The translations under genes were made by a program, and so were the position numbers. A stretch of 64,000 nt of DNA from an uncultured bacterium (GTDB lineage: Bacteria > Actinomycetota > Actinomycetes > S36-B12 > CAIYMF01). The notes under the pieces were generated by a model. The model was not told where the DNA came from and did not search any database. It was given only the letters and a program-made list of their open reading frames with translations. The stretch is taken from contig CAIKEU010000064.1 of the NCBI GenBank assembly GCA_903826575.1, forward strand, positions 29,073 through 93,072, written 5' to 3'. This document shows, one piece after another, positions 57,901 through 64,000 of this stretch (position 1 is the stretch's first letter; every line of letters begins with the position of its first letter).

Positions 57901-59701
57901 CGACGTGCACGAGGGTTGCACGGTTGGAAGTGTTTTGGATGTCACCGCACGAGTCGCCGCTGAAGTCATTGCCAAGGAGGCACGCGTAGACGCTGCGAGA
58001 CAGGCTGAGTTGCTGCGAGCTGCGATCGACACAAGCTATCTAGGGGTCGTCGTTCTCGATGTGGACGGACGCATCGTGCGGGTTAACGAGATATTCGCTG
58101 AACTTGTGGGGGTGTCCGAGCGTTCTCTGATCGGAGCGTCGCTCGGAGCAATGATTCCCAACTATGACGGTCCCGAAGACGAAGACCTGTCGCAAAGCGT
58201 GTGGTCTGAGCCAGGTGTAGTGCACCGGATTCTACGAACACATGACGGGGAGTCGTTGTGGGTAGCCGTGGCGAGCCACGCGGTTGAGTCGGGTGCAGCA
58301 GACCCGGAGTCTTCTGCGGCGTGGGTAGTTATGGTGCACGACCTGACGCGACTTCGTGATCATGCGGGCGAACTGGTGCTTCAGGCTCGCTTCGATCAGC
58401 TGACGGGTGCGCTTACCCGCGCGCACTTCAGAGATCGACTCAATGAGGAATTGGCGCGCGAAGTACGGACCGGTCGTGGCGTCGCCGTGCTCTGGCTCGA
58501 TCTCGACGGCTTCAAGGACGTCAACGATCGCCACGGGCATCGTGCCGGCGACGCCGTCCTGCGAGAGGTGTCAAAGCGGCTTGAGGGTGCCGCACGGCGG
58601 CAGGATTCAGTTGGTCGCCTCGGTGGTGACGAGTTCGCGATGATCGTCACAGAGTTCAACAATCTCGACAGTCTCGAAGCCGTGGCCGCTCGCGTGCTTT
58701 CGGTTCTGCGTAGCCCTATCCCTGGGCCGGACGGGATGCTCTACGTCACCGCCAGCATTGGGATCGCGATTGGCCCAGCGGATGGTCGGGACGCCGATTC
58801 GCTAATGCACAGTGCGGATACCGCCATGTACGTTGCTAAAGAAGCGGGTCGCGATAGCCATGCCTATTTCCAAAGCGAGATGAACGATCGGGCCGAACTC
58901 CATGCTTCTCGACGTCATGATCTGACTGAGGCCATTCGATCGAAGAAGTTCGAAATGGCCTATCAACCGATTATCGATTTGCGCAGCGGTCACATTGATA
59001 TGGCCGAAGCACTCGTGCGTTGGAAAAGGGACGGCGAACTTGTGTCGGCTGCCGAATTCATTGATGTCATAAAAGATTCGGGTCAACTCCGGCCGTTGGG
59101 CAATATCGTTCTTGGGCTTGTCGACGAGGACCTGATCGCCCTTGACTCACATGGTTCGACGGTCTTGATGCCGATCTCGATAAATCTCTCACCGGAGGAA
59201 CTTGAGGGGCGCGATCTCGTCAACCGGGTTATGGATTGGGAGCCACCTGGTGGTTTCGGTCGCATTGTCATCGAGGTCACTGAAGCAACTCTGATGGCAC
59301 ATCAGGGTCGCGCGGTTGAGGCCCTGGGCCTTCTGCGGCGACTCGGGGCGACGATCGCGATCGATGATTTTGGAACCGGGTTCTCGAATCTGTCGATGCT
59401 TGAACGGCTTTTGCCGAGCATTATCAAGATCGATCGTTCGCTGCTGGTGAGCGCGGAAAAGGACAGCAAGTCACGAGAGATTCTGGCGGCAGCAATTGTT
59501 CTTGGTCATGCATTGAGTGCCCGTGTTGTCGTGGAGGGGATCGAGACGAAAGAGCAGTGCGACCTTGCTGCTTCCCTAGGCGCGGACCTCGGGCAGGGCT
59601 ACTACTACACGCGGCCAATGCCAATGAGTCAAATGAATGACTGGGGTTTGGCTCATCGGGCAGAGGCTGACAAGGTGCTCGCGACGGTGGTCAAGTCATA
59701 G
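54953..59701 (+). CDS. CheB-CheR-PAS-GGDEF-EAL multidomain signalling protein
   Basis: CheB 'VVVIGSSAGGLEALTALLMSLP'; CheR 'RIWVPGCATGEEAYTVAMV'; coiled coil 'ELETSNEELRSLNEELQASAEEIQASTEEVQASNEELEASNEELNSLN'; PAS regions; 'RLGGDEFAMIV'; 'MAEALVRWKRDGE ... IAIDDFGTGFSNLSMLERL'. Start set to ATG 54953. Confidence 0.93.
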   Translation: MTSRKRSAVRVAPDSPADSTARSHESPLVVVIGSSAGGLEALTALLMSLPNGLNATYVVAQHLAPDRDSSLVELLGRATKLPVVAANSGVRLQPGTIYICPRGGDFRIQDGVVVAVESVEGPGPNPSIDVLMSSVAASKVNAVGVILSGTGVDGSIGVRELHRPGAVTIAQLPATAKFESMPQAAIDTGSIDLVLAPDDIGAAIARVCADMPQRRSAVATPADEGAVGKTEPKPVSTDAAGVASDYVKSEGDDVSPDEIEIGPDDREQLDRILAALVASKGVDFAEYKDSTFARQCARRQMLTGKLDLGAYRAFVESDPDEAGRLAQALLVSVTSFFRDPDVWESLRKLLVEVADPDREFRIWVPGCATGEEAYTVAMVAASAFELSSDFALRIKIFATDLSETSLEVARRGRYSEHSVSAIPAEYRKRWMRLEGVQWVVDSALRESIVFAQHNIAQDPPFPQIDVLTLRNTLIYFQSTLQQRVMQLCHFSLKPGGLLVLGTAERIGEPKGLFTARDESKRIYARLPGLASKTWIIRPKVIADGGRVAAMAATVGHESPRLHQALVAAYVPPGLVVDADGDVIEIVGDVSPWCRLGPGQLSHHAIALLLGEFRQSARQLLIQAKHSGPEGFSRDLAGPTGPVRLTARSIGPEESGWQVLSFLDLPQPDRLTLLQGDAEAVPREQLVRVERELRITEKALQSTIEELETSNEELRSLNEELQASAEEIQASTEEVQASNEELEASNEELNSLNSELQLRGNELARSNTELQNIQSSLTSGLIILDRQMQISRFTPLAVRLFPLIDSDIGRPLMQIPATVPVPNLERALRECVSQGKKATVEVSSATQDFLIQYAPYTVADGSVEGALLTISDVTDLLSARRRVARALADFESVTDALRTVVWQRGLTGELLFLNHAVEDVYGISRPHVLATPALLMEAIHPDDRSRVVQAARTAVGRWEVEYRIVRPDGAMRWVEESAIEVAANDVHEGCTVGSVLDVTARVAAEVIAKEARVDAARQAELLRAAIDTSYLGVVVLDVDGRIVRVNEIFAELVGVSERSLIGASLGAMIPNYDGPEDEDLSQSVWSEPGVVHRILRTHDGESLWVAVASHAVESGAADPESSAAWVVMVHDLTRLRDHAGELVLQARFDQLTGALTRAHFRDRLNEELAREVRTGRGVAVLWLDLDGFKDVNDRHGHRAGDAVLREVSKRLEGAARRQDSVGRLGGDEFAMIVTEFNNLDSLEAVAARVLSVLRSPIPGPDGMLYVTASIGIAIGPADGRDADSLMHSADTAMYVAKEAGRDSHAYFQSEMNDRAELHASRRHDLTEAIRSKKFEMAYQPIIDLRSGHIDMAEALVRWKRDGELVSAAEFIDVIKDSGQLRPLGNIVLGLVDEDLIALDSHGSTVLMPISINLSPEELEGRDLVNRVMDWEPPGGFGRIVIEVTEATLMAHQGRAVEALGLLRRLGATIAIDDFGTGFSNLSMLERLLPSIIKIDRSLLVSAEKDSKSREILAAAIVLGHALSARVVVEGIETKEQCDLAASLGADLGQGYYYTRPMPMSQMNDWGLAHRAEADKVLATVVKS

Positions 59702-59774
59702 TCAGTTCACCGGCTTCTGCACGGTTTGCGCGTACGTGCGGCGGGTTGATGTGGTGGGGCTCTAGGCTGCGGCT

Positions 59775-62324
59775 ATGGCTGATCTTCATCTTGGTGGTCG
59801 CATCGATCCCGCAACCGGTACCCGCTCGTCTGACGCTTCTGTTCTGCCGTCCGGTGATCTCACTACGCACGGAGTCATCATTGGCATGACTGGATCGGGA
59901 AAGACTGGTCTGGGTGTTGTTCTCATCGAGGAGGTGTTGAACAGCGGGGTGCCCGCGCTATTGATTGACCCCAAGGGTGATCTCACCAATCTCATGCTGA
60001 TTTTCCCGGAGTTGCGCGGAAGCGACTTCCGTCCGTGGATCAACGATGGTGACGCCGAGAAGGCTGGGCTCGGGCTAGATGAGTTCGCCGAGCAACAAGC
60101 CACCTTCTGGCGTGATGGTTTAGCTGGGTGGGAAATCACCCCAGAGCGTTTGGCTGCGCTCAAGTCAAAGGTTGACTTCACGATTTACACACCGGGCTCG
60201 TCTGCGGGCCGCCCTCTCAACATTGTTGGGTCACTGGATGCACCGCCGGCCGACACTGACCCCGAGGTCATGAGCGATGAGATTGACGGGTACGTCACTA
60301 GCGTCCTTGGAATGATCGGGATCAACGGTGATCCGCTTTCTTCGCGTGAGCACATTCTGCTTGCGAACTTGATTCAGAACGCATGGTCGCAGGGCCAGAA
60401 TCTAGATCTCTCTACGCTGTTGGCGCAGGTGCAGCAGCCGCCGATCCGTAAGCTTGGCGTTCTCGAACTGGATGTCTTCTTCCCACCAAATGATCGTCTC
60501 GCATTTGCCATGAAGCTCAACGGATTACTGGCGTCACCTTCTTTTGCTGCGTGGCTTACCGGCGACCCGATCGATATTCAGTCGATGTTGTTCACCGCCG
60601 ATGGCAAGGCCCGGTGTGCGATCGTGACAACTGCACATCTAAGCGACGACCAGCGTCAGTCCGTGACGTCGCTTGTTCTATCGAAGTTGGTCACATGGAT
60701 GCGTCGTCAGAGTGGCACGAGTGATTTGCGCGCGTTGCTCTACATGGACGAGGTGGCGGGCTACTTGCCGCCCACCGCCAATCCGCCGACGAAGAAGCCG
60801 ATGATGCTTCTGCTGAAGCAGGCGCGCGCGTTCGGTTTAGGCGTTGTGCTCTCTACACAAAACCCTGTCGATCTTGACTACAAAGCGCTGTCCAACACGG
60901 GAACCTGGATGGTTGGCCGCCTTCAGACCGAGCAGGACAAGAAGCGTCTCGTCGATGGGTTGACGAGTGCTGCTGGTGGCGTTGACGTTTCGGCCGTTAG
61001 TGACACCATCAGCAATCTCGGCAAGCGTCAGTTCCTGCTGCGTCGAGCTGGCAAAGATGTGCCAGAGGTGATGACCTCGCGTTGGGCTATGAGCTACCTG
61101 CGCGGGCCGCTCACCCGTGATCAGATCAAGGTTGCGATGGAGGATGGGCCGGCGGCGGCCGCCGTGCCGGCCGAGACTGCGGCGCCAGCGAGTGCAGCGG
61201 CCGTTGGTTCGCCTGATGCTAGCGACGTGACGGCTGTCGTCATCCCGTCGGCGGGTGTTGTAACGGAGGTGGTTGGTGCGTCGGCCGATGTTGTGACCGA
61301 GCCAACGATGGCGCCGCCGGCTGTTGTTCCGACGAGTGATGCAACCCAGATGCCAGCACCTGCTGATATCGCACCATCGACGTTGCCATCGGTTGCGCCA
61401 GCTCAGGCCAGTGCGGATGAGACCCCCGTAATGCCAGCAATTGCAGCGGGTATCCCGGTTGCTTTCGTTGATCCGGCGACGACATGGTTGGCCGAGGTTG
61501 GGGGAGTCAATGCTGGTCAGCATCTGCGGGCTGCAGCTGTTGCCCGAGTGAATCTTCGTTACGACGACACCCCATCGAAGTTGATTCTCGACGAAGAGTA
61601 CGAGGCAGTGTTACTTCCACTCACCCAGATCCCAGATGGACGAAAGTTCGTCGCTGTCGATTACGACGATCGCGATCTGATCACAACTGCACCGGTTGGC
61701 AGTGTCTATGGTTTCTTACCGAGCGAGGTAAAGACGAAGGCTTACTGGAATTCGATTCAGAAGGCTCTCGTCGACGAACTAGTCCGCTCTAAATCAACGC
61801 AGATCTGGGCGAATATGGATCTCAAGGCTTACTCGCGGGTTGGGGAAACGCAAGAAGATTTCACTGCGCGATGTCTGCAACTTGCTGCCTCCGCCGCAGA
61901 TGGAGATATGGCGAAACTTCGCACCAAGTATGAAACGAAAGTGACAGCGGCGAAGAAGAAGATCACTGACGCGAGCATCACTGTCGATCAACACCAGCGT
62001 GCATACGATGCCTCCTACGGACTTGGTGCGATGGTTACGTCAGCGATCGGTGGGCTCTTCGGGGGTCGCAAGAGCGGTGCCTCGTTGGCAGCCGATGCAC
62101 GTCGTCAGCGTGAAGCCCAGGCCAAGATCGACACTGCGTCCGCTAAGTACACTGCCGCCGAGCAGGCCTATCAAGACTTGGAAAACCAACTGAATAGCGA
62201 GATCTTGTCGATTCACGAATCGTGGCAAGGCAAGGCACTGAACATCACGACGAAGGACATCCCACTGTCGAAGAGCGATGTGACGGTTACCGATTTCCGC
62301 TGTGTGTGGATTCCCGTCAGTTGA
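59775..62324 (+). CDS. HerA-like helicase/ATP-binding protein (DUF853/DUF87-like)
   Basis: Walker A 'GVIIGMTGSGKTGLGVVLIEE'; 'ALLIDPKGDLTNLML'; 'LLYMDEVAGYLPPTANPPTKKPMMLLLKQARAFGLGVVLSTQNPVDLDYK'. Confidence 0.88.
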   Translation: MADLHLGGRIDPATGTRSSDASVLPSGDLTTHGVIIGMTGSGKTGLGVVLIEEVLNSGVPALLIDPKGDLTNLMLIFPELRGSDFRPWINDGDAEKAGLGLDEFAEQQATFWRDGLAGWEITPERLAALKSKVDFTIYTPGSSAGRPLNIVGSLDAPPADTDPEVMSDEIDGYVTSVLGMIGINGDPLSSREHILLANLIQNAWSQGQNLDLSTLLAQVQQPPIRKLGVLELDVFFPPNDRLAFAMKLNGLLASPSFAAWLTGDPIDIQSMLFTADGKARCAIVTTAHLSDDQRQSVTSLVLSKLVTWMRRQSGTSDLRALLYMDEVAGYLPPTANPPTKKPMMLLLKQARAFGLGVVLSTQNPVDLDYKALSNTGTWMVGRLQTEQDKKRLVDGLTSAAGGVDVSAVSDTISNLGKRQFLLRRAGKDVPEVMTSRWAMSYLRGPLTRDQIKVAMEDGPAAAAVPAETAAPASAAAVGSPDASDVTAVVIPSAGVVTEVVGASADVVTEPTMAPPAVVPTSDATQMPAPADIAPSTLPSVAPAQASADETPVMPAIAAGIPVAFVDPATTWLAEVGGVNAGQHLRAAAVARVNLRYDDTPSKLILDEEYEAVLLPLTQIPDGRKFVAVDYDDRDLITTAPVGSVYGFLPSEVKTKAYWNSIQKALVDELVRSKSTQIWANMDLKAYSRVGETQEDFTARCLQLAASAADGDMAKLRTKYETKVTAAKKKITDASITVDQHQRAYDASYGLGAMVTSAIGGLFGGRKSGASLAADARRQREAQAKIDTASAKYTAAEQAYQDLENQLNSEILSIHESWQGKALNITTKDIPLSKSDVTVTDFRCVWIPVS

Positions 62325-62405
62325 TTCGACGGTTTGAGCAACGAAGGACCGGGCGTTTCACCTCTGGCACCAGCGGGGTTCGGCCTGACGGCAGGCTAGG
62401 AATTG

Positions 62406-62996
62406 CTACTTGCCGGTCGGACAGCCCGCGCCTGTTGACGTCGGTGTTGGAGATGAAATTGACGAATCGACCTGACTTTGTGGTGCCAAGCCCACGAAGG
62501 CTTCGCCGGTGACCAAGTCGACGCTTGCGTCTGTCCTCTTGTCGAGGGTCAGCGTTGCTTCTGGGACGTAATACCGCAGTAAGGCGGCGTTCATTGCGCC
62601 TTTGACGCCGTATCGAATCTCGCCCACTGACTTGATGTGTTGGCCAAGTGGATCGTTTGCGATCTCACCGGTTTTAAATCCGCGTAGCTGCAATTCTGCG
62701 GCGGTCGTCCGCGCTAAGCCCTTGTGGTGGGAACCGTTAAAGGTATTAACCGTCACTGTGGATGGCTTGGGCAGTGATCCGGCGGGTTGGACCGTTGATG
62801 AGACGCAAACACTCGGGCTCGGTGAGATTCCTGCTGCTTGCGCTGTACCGGAACTGCCGCGAATGAGGCGCACTCCGACGAATGCTGCACCGAACAGCAG
62901 CGCCATCGAGACGAGCACGCCGATGATCGTCGTCCAGGGGATGCCACGGCTGCTCCCTGGCGATTTACGTGGCCCGGGCCCGGACAACATGCTCAT
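62406..62996 (-). CDS. LytR C-terminal domain-containing membrane protein
   Basis: One TM segment then 'STVTVNTFNGSHHKGLARTTAAELQLRGFKTGEIANDP'. Confidence 0.85.
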   Translation of the reverse strand: MSMLSGPGPRKSPGSSRGIPWTTIIGVLVSMALLFGAAFVGVRLIRGSSGTAQAAGISPSPSVCVSSTVQPAGSLPKPSTVTVNTFNGSHHKGLARTTAAELQLRGFKTGEIANDPLGQHIKSVGEIRYGVKGAMNAALLRYYVPEATLTLDKRTDASVDLVTGEAFVGLAPQSQVDSSISSPTPTSTGAGCPTGK

Positions 62997-63346
62997 CGTC
63001 GGGCTCCTCGTTGCTCGAGCGATTGGCTCCCGTTGGCGTGTTGGGTTTTCGGATCGTCAAGATCGAGAACCCGGGCGTGGATCACCGGACGTCCGTGCAA
63101 CGCCGTGCGCAGCGCACGGTGCAGTCCGTCCTCGAGGTAGAGATCTCCGCGCCACTGCACGACGTGAGCGAAAAGATCGCCGAAGAAGGTTGATTGCTCA
63201 TCGAGAAGCGCTTCGAGGTCAAGGGTTCGTTTGGTTGTGATCAGATCGGCTAAGCGAATCTGACGAGGTGGCAAATCGCCCCACTCAGATGGCGCCCGTC
63301 CATGTTCTGGATACGGCCTTCGGTCCCCCACCGATTTAAAGATCAC
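62993..63346 (-). CDS. Small conserved protein of the type often annotated VapB-like (ParB-like 'LEDGLHRA' motif)
   Basis: 'LADLITTKRTLDLEALLDEQSTFFGDLFAHVVQWRGDLYLEDGLHRALRTALHGRPVIHARVL'. Start moved to GTG 63346 to avoid the SRP RNA. Confidence 0.65.
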   Translation of the reverse strand: MIFKSVGDRRPYPEHGRAPSEWGDLPPRQIRLADLITTKRTLDLEALLDEQSTFFGDLFAHVVQWRGDLYLEDGLHRALRTALHGRPVIHARVLDLDDPKTQHANGSQSLEQRGARR

Positions 63347-63381
63347 GCTTCTACTGTAACTCTCGGCGAGGCCAATCAGGT

Positions 63382-63469
63382 GACCCCCCGCGCACCCATC
63401 AGAGCTCACTTACCCTTGCTGCCTTCCGGCCCTGGGGGAGTTCGGCGAGATGACGCCACACGGGGGGTC
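63382..63469 (-). ncRNA. ffs: Signal recognition particle RNA (4.5S/SRP small type)
   Basis: Minus strand GACCCCCC...CCCCAGGGCCGGAAGGCAGCAAGGG...GGGGGGTC; terminal stem plus conserved GGAA apical domain. Ends approximate. Confidence 0.9.
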
Positions 63470-63550
63470 GGAGTAAGTCTACGCGAGCCAGTGCCGGTCC
63501 GAAACCGGGTGGATTTCAACCTTGGAGATATTGCCCCTATTCTTCTCTAC

Positions 63551-63635
63551 GGAGGATTCGCCTAGTGGCCTATGGCGCACGCTTGGAAAGCGTGTTGGGG
63601 GAAACCCCTCAGGGGTTCGAATCCCCTACCCTCCG
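63551..63635 (+). tRNA. tRNA-Ser (anticodon GGA)
   Basis: GGAGGAT...CACGC-TTGGAAA-GCGTG anticodon arm, variable arm, GGGG-TTCGAAT-CCCC T-arm, CCTCC-G end; CCA not encoded. Confidence 0.94.
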
Positions 63636-63643
63636 CGCAAAAA
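63622..63643 (+). repeat. 22-bp direct repeat, tRNA-Ser(GGA) 3'-end copy A
   Basis: TCCCCTACCCTCCGCGCAAAAA. Confidence 0.95.
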
Positions 63644-63674
63644 GGGACGTCCCGTCTGGGGCGTCCCTTTTTGC
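63637..63674. terminator. Hairpin after tRNA-Ser(GGA)
   Basis: GCAAAAAGGGACGTCCC-GTCT-GGGGCGTCCCTTTTTGC; 17-bp stem with one G.U, T-tract in the 3' arm. Confidence 0.92.
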
Positions 63675-63715
63675 TCTAGCGAGCAGAGTGATTCGAGGAG
63701 CCGCGTAGCGGTGGG

Positions 63716-63737
63716 TCCCCTACCCTCCGCGCAAAAA
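63716..63737 (+). repeat. 22-bp direct repeat, copy B
   Basis: TCCCCTACCCTCCGCGCAAAAA, identical to 63622-63643. Confidence 0.95.
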
Positions 63738-63840
63738 CGAACCCCTGGATTGCTCGGCTGATGTTTCTGCACGTCTTGCCGCTTGTTTTCCACAGGTGTC
63801 GCGACACGTGTAATCGGTTGGGGGTAAACGTGTTTCGGGC

Positions 63841-63869
63841 TTGACAGGGCTTCGATCATGATGCAGAAT
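63841..63869 (+). promoter_or_regulatory. Sigma70-like promoter candidate
   Basis: TTGACA (63841) - 17 bp - CAGAAT, just upstream of ATG 63877. Confidence 0.45.
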
Positions 63870-63876
63870 AGTACGC

Positions 63877-64000
63877 ATGTTCGATATTAAGTGGTCTGGG
63901 GCGGGACGGTGTCCTGGTGATCCGATCCCTGGTGATCCCATCACTGTGGCCGTGTCCGCTGCTGTCCGGTGTGCTGAGTTGGTGGCGATGGCTCGTGCCG
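63877..64000 (+). CDS. N-terminus of an HNH endonuclease / DUF222 (13E12-repeat-like) protein, truncated by window end
   Basis: MFDIKWSGAGRCPGDPIPGDPITVAVSAAVRCAELVAMARA..., open to the end of the window. Confidence 0.5.
   Translation, partial: MFDIKWSGAGRCPGDPIPGDPITVAVSAAVRCAELVAMARA

Noticed and set aside
60837-61523. 228-aa minus-strand ORF opposite the HerA-like gene (and similar antisense ORFs such as 3082..3771, 29404..29988, 43560..43994)
   Set aside because: Antisense to well-supported coding genes; R/H-rich composition is typical of shadow ORFs in GC-rich DNA.
63522-63944. ORFs 63522..63761, 63626..63859 (-), 63720..63944 (-)
   Set aside because: Overlap tRNA-Ser(GGA), its hairpin and the 22-bp repeat; no protein-like composition.
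1-64000. CRISPR arrays, prophage or transposase genes
   Set aside because: No regularly spaced repeats, cas genes, phage structural genes, integrase or transposase seen in the translations.

Overview
Chromosomal window from a high-GC actinobacterium (inferred from the gene content). Main blocks: (i) 1-12.2 kb, exopolysaccharide/rhamnan cluster (flippase, beta-helix secreted protein, deacetylase, three glycosyltransferases, Wzz-like protein, O-antigen ligase/polymerase, complete dTDP-L-rhamnose set rfbB/D/A/C). (ii) 12.3-16.1 kb, aldo/keto reductase and two tandem phosphodiester-glycosidase lipoproteins. (iii) 16.2-45.3 kb, nutrient uptake: three sugar ABC importers without their own ATPase, one orphan NMT1/THI5-like binding protein, one complete PotABCD-like importer, a hutD/hutF/AllC-like operon, and an IclR-linked acid-sugar catabolic cluster (ADH, enolase superfamily, SDR, FAH). 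(iv) 45.4-64 kb, housekeeping and signalling: tadA, two tRNA-Ser genes, SRP RNA, HerA-like ATPase, a CheB-CheR-PAS-GGDEF-EAL megaprotein, LytR_C protein, start of a DUF222 HNH protein. The observations most worth follow-up are: (1) both tRNA-Ser genes are followed by a hairpin and then one or two extra copies of the tRNA's own 3' end, and at one locus the two hairpins differ by four compensatory base pairs; (2) a roughly 0.5 kb low-coding, GNRA-hairpin-rich minus-strand segment ending in a strong hairpin (candidate large structured RNA), next to an AT-rich patch with DnaA-box-like repeats and a small unlisted Cys-rich ORF; (3) a DasR/HutC-like operator in front of one sugar importer; (4) twin IclR-type palindromes; (5) a 19-bp hairpin inside the start of a permease gene. 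No searches were run; family calls come from reading the translations.
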